Below, piece after piece: positions 6,239 to 8,285 of a DNA stretch of 8,285 nt. Source of the DNA: Pseudomonadota bacterium. Its GTDB lineage: Bacteria > Pseudomonadota > Alphaproteobacteria > Acetobacterales > Acetobacteraceae. The notes beneath the pieces were generated by a model. That model searched no databases. It was not told the DNA's origin and saw only the letters and a program-made list of their open reading frames with translations. Position numbers and translations under genes: made by a program. Location: contig JAJZFF010000138.1 of assembly GCA_021805485.1 (NCBI GenBank), positions 1-8,285 on the forward strand, given 5' to 3'. Position 1 is the first letter of the stretch. Every line of letters begins with the position of its first letter.

Positions 6239-7332
6239 CGCCCGGCTGCCGCGCCCGCCGCGGGAAGGCCGCCGCCATGTTGCGCATTCATGGCGGCGGC
6301 TGCCTCGGCGGCTTCTAGCGCGCCCTCAAGATAGCCGCCGAATTCCGGCGCGCTCTCCGACCCTGAGAGCAGGACGCGCCCGCCCCAGGGCGCGGGCAGG
6401 GCGAGCGGCGAATAGGCCGGATGCCCGACCAGCGGCGTGGCGTCGGCCGCTGTCGCGGTCAGATCATCGGCCGACCAGTCCTGGATCAGCAGCGCGCGTG
6501 GTGACCCTGCCGCCGGACCGAACAGCGCCGCGAGTTGGGCGCATACCGCATCCTCCAGCCTTGCCCGGCGCGCCGCCCGCATCGCGGCCGGCCAGGCGAA
6601 GAAGCCGAACAGCGCCGCCTCGTCCGCAGCACCGGGCAGGCTGGCGTCGTGTATCTCGCCCAGTGGTCCGCACCGGCTGAAGGCCCCGCCGGACAGGCCG
6701 GAAGCGCGCCAGACCGGCGCGTCGAAAATCGCCAGCGCCTTGGCGTGCCCGGCCATCCAGGTCGGCACCGCCTCCAGCTGCCGCAGCGCCGAGGCGGGCA
6801 GGGCGGGCTCAAATCCGATCATCGCCGCCAGCCGTGGCGGCAGCGCCAGCGCCACGCGCCGCGCCCGGAGCCGCGAAGCCCCGGCCTCGACGCTGACCCC
6901 GTCCGGATCGAGGATCAGCCGGTCCACCCGGTTGCCAAGCCGGATCGTGCCGGGGGCGAGGCGCGCGGCGAATCCTTCGGCGAGGGCGGCGGTCCCGCCA
7001 TCGATCCGCATGCTCGGCGGCTCCTGCGCGAAGCCGTGGGGCAGGCGCTGGACCGTTCCGTCGCTGTCCTGGAACACGAAACCGCCTTCATCCGCCTGGC
7101 GATGCAGCCGGAGACCGAAGGCGGCGGCGGCTTGTGCCACGCGCGGCTGAATGGAAGGCCAGATCCAGGCAGGTCCGAGATCGTAGCTACCTGCCGCCGT
7201 CCGGTGTCCGAGGCTGCGCCCGCCGATTCGCGAACGCGCCTCGATCACCGCGACATACTGGCCCTCCTGCTGCGCCCGCGCCGCGAGGGCGAGCCCGGCG
7301 AGGCCCGCCCCGACCACGATCAGGTCGTGCAT
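6235..7332 (-). CDS. Flavin amine oxidase family protein (FAD-dependent oxidoreductase)
   Basis: This 365-residue protein has the two-part FAD site of the amine oxidase/phytoene desaturase superfamily. The Rossmann motif VVGAGLAG (6-13) is followed by Glu31 and GGR (37-39) in IEARSRIGGRS, then DLGPAWIWP (51-59). The C-terminal FAD/active-site motif is LLSGSESAPEFGGYLEGALEA (starting at 321). WMAGHAKAL (192-200) contains Lys198, which appears to align with the conserved flavin-proximal lysine of monoamine oxidases. There is no cysteine in the C-terminal motif, so covalent FAD attachment as in mammalian MAO is not expected. It is shorter than typical MAOs (about 450), with a lean substrate domain; the amine substrate is unknown. 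No signal peptide is seen. The ATG at 7332 was chosen because the Rossmann fold begins at residue 4; a much longer upstream reading lies inside the cupin gene. It starts 5 bp after the cupin stop with only a weak Shine-Dalgarno, suggesting co-transcription. Confidence 0.87.
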   Translation of the reverse strand: MHDLIVVGAGLAGLALAARAQQEGQYVAVIEARSRIGGRSLGHRTAAGSYDLGPAWIWPSIQPRVAQAAAAFGLRLHRQADEGGFVFQDSDGTVQRLPHGFAQEPPSMRIDGGTAALAEGFAARLAPGTIRLGNRVDRLILDPDGVSVEAGASRLRARRVALALPPRLAAMIGFEPALPASALRQLEAVPTWMAGHAKALAIFDAPVWRASGLSGGAFSRCGPLGEIHDASLPGAADEAALFGFFAWPAAMRAARRARLEDAVCAQLAALFGPAAGSPRALLIQDWSADDLTATAADATPLVGHPAYSPLALPAPWGGRVLLSGSESAPEFGGYLEGALEAAEAAAAMNAQHGGGLPAAGAAAGR

Positions 7333-7337
7333 TGGCG

Positions 7338-8000
7338 TCAGGCGGAAGCCGGCAGATGGCCGCTCTTGCGGTAGAGCAGCGCCCCGTCGGCGCTGGACAG
7401 CGCGAGCCGGCTGCCGGCGGGTAGCCGCAGCCAGGTGCCGGCGCCGAGCGCCGCGCCACCCCGCGCGATCGACCCCTCGACCACGAAAATCTCGACGCCG
7501 CGCGGATAGGCCTGTTCCATTGTCTCGATGCCGGCGGCGAGGCGGATCATGTCCACCTGCTCCCAGGGGGCGGAGAAAAGCAGCGCTTCCGACCACCCCG
7601 GCGCCCGCTCGCGCCAGAGCCCGGGATCGGTGGTGTCGATCCGCACCGGGGCTGCCTCTTCCGGCGGCATCTGCCGCAGCTTCACCAGGATGGTCGCGCC
7701 CGGCGCGCTGGAGGGCGTGTGCCGCGAGCCGGGCGGATTGCGCACGTAATGGCCGCGCGGGAAGTCTCCGGTTTCGTCCGAGAACACGCCGTCCAGCACC
7801 AGGAATTCCTCGCCCTCGTCATGACGGTGCGGGCTGAAGGCCGAACCCGGCGCGTAGCGCACCAGCGAGGTCGCCCGCGCCACCTCGCCGCCGTCGCGCT
7901 CCAGCATCCGGCGCTCGACGCCGGCCATCGGCGAGGCGATCCAGTCGAGCGCCTCCGATTCGACGAGTGCCGGCTGGCGAAGATCGGCATTGATCTGCAT
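7338..8000 (-). CDS. ChrR-like bicupin protein
   Basis: This 220-residue protein carries two cupin domains. The first (about 35-110) has the metal-type pattern SPHRHDEGEEFLVLDG, with candidate ligands His58, His60, Glu64 and His94 in PPGSRH, and resembles the C-terminal cupin of the anti-sigma factor ChrR (FLVLDGVFSDETGDFPRGHY). The second (about 128-212) keeps the fold (VEIFVVEGS, GTWLRLPAGSR) but lacks the His-X-His pair, so it probably binds no metal. The zinc-binding anti-sigma domain of ChrR is absent, so an anti-sigma role is not supported. A sensing, dioxygenase-like or scaffold role is possible. Start 8000 was chosen because AAGGAG (plus-strand 8006-8011) lies 5 bases upstream; an upstream in-frame ATG near 8054 lacks such support. 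The gene leads a probable two-gene operon with the amine oxidase and diverges from the molybdenum hydroxylase gene. Confidence 0.85.
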   Translation of the reverse strand: MQINADLRQPALVESEALDWIASPMAGVERRMLERDGGEVARATSLVRYAPGSAFSPHRHDEGEEFLVLDGVFSDETGDFPRGHYVRNPPGSRHTPSSAPGATILVKLRQMPPEEAAPVRIDTTDPGLWRERAPGWSEALLFSAPWEQVDMIRLAAGIETMEQAYPRGVEIFVVEGSIARGGAALGAGTWLRLPAGSRLALSSADGALLYRKSGHLPASA

Positions 8001-8013
8001 GTCTGCTCCTTTT

Positions 8014-8026
8014 CGGCCAGTGGCCG
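8014..8026. promoter_or_regulatory. 13-nt perfect palindrome just upstream of the cupin ribosome binding site
   Basis: CGGCCA (8014-8019) and TGGCCG (8021-8026) are exact reverse complements around one central base. The site ends two bases before the AAGGAG of the cupin gene, in its leader. It could be a small operator, or a tight RNA stem of four pairs with a five-base loop affecting translation. GC-rich palindromes of this size do arise by chance. Confidence 0.35.
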
Positions 8027-8051
8027 GTCTCCGAACACATTCTCTCGTGTG

Positions 8052-8079
8052 CATATGGTCGGTTTCGCGCCGAGGGCAA
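8052..8079 (-). promoter_or_regulatory. Candidate promoter of the cupin/amine oxidase operon
   Basis: On the minus strand a TTGCCC box (plus 8074-8079) is followed after 16 bp by CATATG (plus 8052-8057), matching four of six -35 and three of six -10 bases. It would give a leader of roughly 45 nt. The RpoE-type consensus known for ChrR-linked singlet-oxygen genes was not seen here. Confidence 0.35.
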
Positions 8080-8086
8080 ATCGCCG

Positions 8087-8114
8087 TTGCCGTGTCGGTC
8101 TGTCAGTCTATTGT
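8087..8114 (+). promoter_or_regulatory. Weak candidate promoter of the molybdenum hydroxylase gene
   Basis: TTGCCG (8087-8092) followed after 16 bp by TATTGT (8109-8114) matches four of six bases in each box. It sits about 83 bp before the start codon in the divergent gap, the expected place, but the match is modest. Confidence 0.3.
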
Positions 8115-8147
8115 ATTTTCCCGACCTCCCCATATCCTGAGCGCAGG

Positions 8148-8170
8148 GACGGCGCGCCGCGGCCGCCGTC
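8148..8170 (+). other. Leader hairpin upstream of the molybdenum hydroxylase gene
   Basis: GACGGCG (8148-8154) pairs exactly with CGCCGTC (8164-8170) around a nine-base GC-only loop. No T-tract follows, so it is not an intrinsic terminator. It ends 14 bases before the GAGGAA ribosome binding site and may shape the mRNA leader or be chance in GC-rich sequence. Confidence 0.4.
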
Positions 8171-8196
8171 AGCAACTGGAAGATGAGGAATCGATC

Positions 8197-8285
8197 ATGG
8201 TGAAATTCGGTCTTGCCCAGCCGGTCAAGCGCGTCGAGGATTCGCGGCTGCTGCGCGGCGCTGGACAATATACCGACGACGTTCC
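8197..8285 (+). CDS. Molybdopterin-binding hydroxylase large subunit, CoxL/xanthine dehydrogenase family (partial, 5' end only)
   Basis: Only the first 29 codons are in the window, but they are diagnostic: FGLAQPVKRVEDSRLLRGAG (4-23) then QYTDDV. The pattern Val-x-x-Arg-x-Glu-Asp-x-Arg-Leu-Leu-x-Gly-x-Gly-x-Tyr-x-Asp-Asp is the conserved N-terminus of aerobic CO-dehydrogenase-like and xanthine dehydrogenase family molybdenum subunits, usually about 780 residues. Such subunits carry the molybdenum cofactor and work with an FAD subunit and a 2Fe-2S subunit, which may lie beyond the edge. The CO-specific active-site motif would be far downstream, so true CO oxidation cannot be judged; most relatives oxidise other small molecules such as aldehydes or N-heterocycles. 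GAGGAA (8185-8190) lies six bases before the ATG. Confidence 0.85.
   Translation, partial: MVKFGLAQPVKRVEDSRLLRGAGQYTDDV

Noticed and set aside
6535..7374. Plus-strand open frame antisense to the amine oxidase gene
   Set aside because: The opposite strand encodes a clear FAD-binding protein with N- and C-terminal motifs. The plus frame is compositional noise.
7333..7596. N-terminal extension of the amine oxidase to an upstream ATG at 7596
   Set aside because: The added 88 residues are Arg-rich, overlap the conserved second cupin domain in another frame, and precede a Rossmann motif that normally sits at the N-terminus.
7338..8000. Cupin protein as a ChrR anti-sigma factor
   Set aside because: The N-terminal zinc-binding anti-sigma domain is missing and no ECF sigma factor gene lies beside it.

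Overview
The window is GC-rich, densely packed bacterial chromosome. Protein styles (Atm1-type exporter, DUF4743 Nudix protein, ChrR-like cupin, CoxL-like hydroxylase) suggest an alphaproteobacterium. An acetic-acid-bacteria relative such as Acidiphilium is plausible, but this is a guess from style, not a marker-gene placement. There is no tRNA, rRNA, CRISPR array, insertion sequence or phage gene, and the region looks like ordinary chromosome with accessory metabolic genes.

Layout from left to right. (1) A Nudix hydrolase of the thiamine-pyrophosphokinase-associated type, on the minus strand and cut by the left edge, diverges across only 28 bp from (2) a complete Atm1/HMT-type ABC exporter on the plus strand, followed by (3) a small unrecognised protein of 79 residues with a good ribosome binding site. 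(4) A three-gene sugar importer operon comes next: a XylF-like periplasmic binding protein with a signal peptide, a single-domain (half-size) sugar ATPase, and a XylH-like permease. A sigma70-like promoter precedes the operon. A strong GC hairpin with four T's lies between the binding protein and the ATPase, and the ATPase and permease overlap by ATGA. (5) Facing this operon on the minus strand is a two-gene unit, a ChrR-like bicupin followed 5 bp later by a flavin amine oxidase-like protein. Its last stop codon overlaps the permease stop in the string CTAA. (6) After a 196-bp divergent intergenic region, the first 29 codons of a molybdopterin-binding hydroxylase (CoxL/xanthine dehydrogenase large-subunit family) run off the right edge.

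How the genes work together: binding protein, ATPase and permease make one complete ABC importer, most likely for D-xylose or a related monosaccharide. No sugar-catabolic gene or regulator accompanies them here. The Atm1-type exporter probably moves glutathione-linked metal or sulfur species out of the cytoplasm. The cupin and amine oxidase are probably co-transcribed, but their substrate is unknown. I found no convincing undescribed system. The more interesting points are the half-size-ATPase xylose-type importer with a C-terminal cysteine pair, its intra-operon hairpin, the interlocked convergent stops, and the cupin/amine oxidase pair diverging from a molybdenum hydroxylase.
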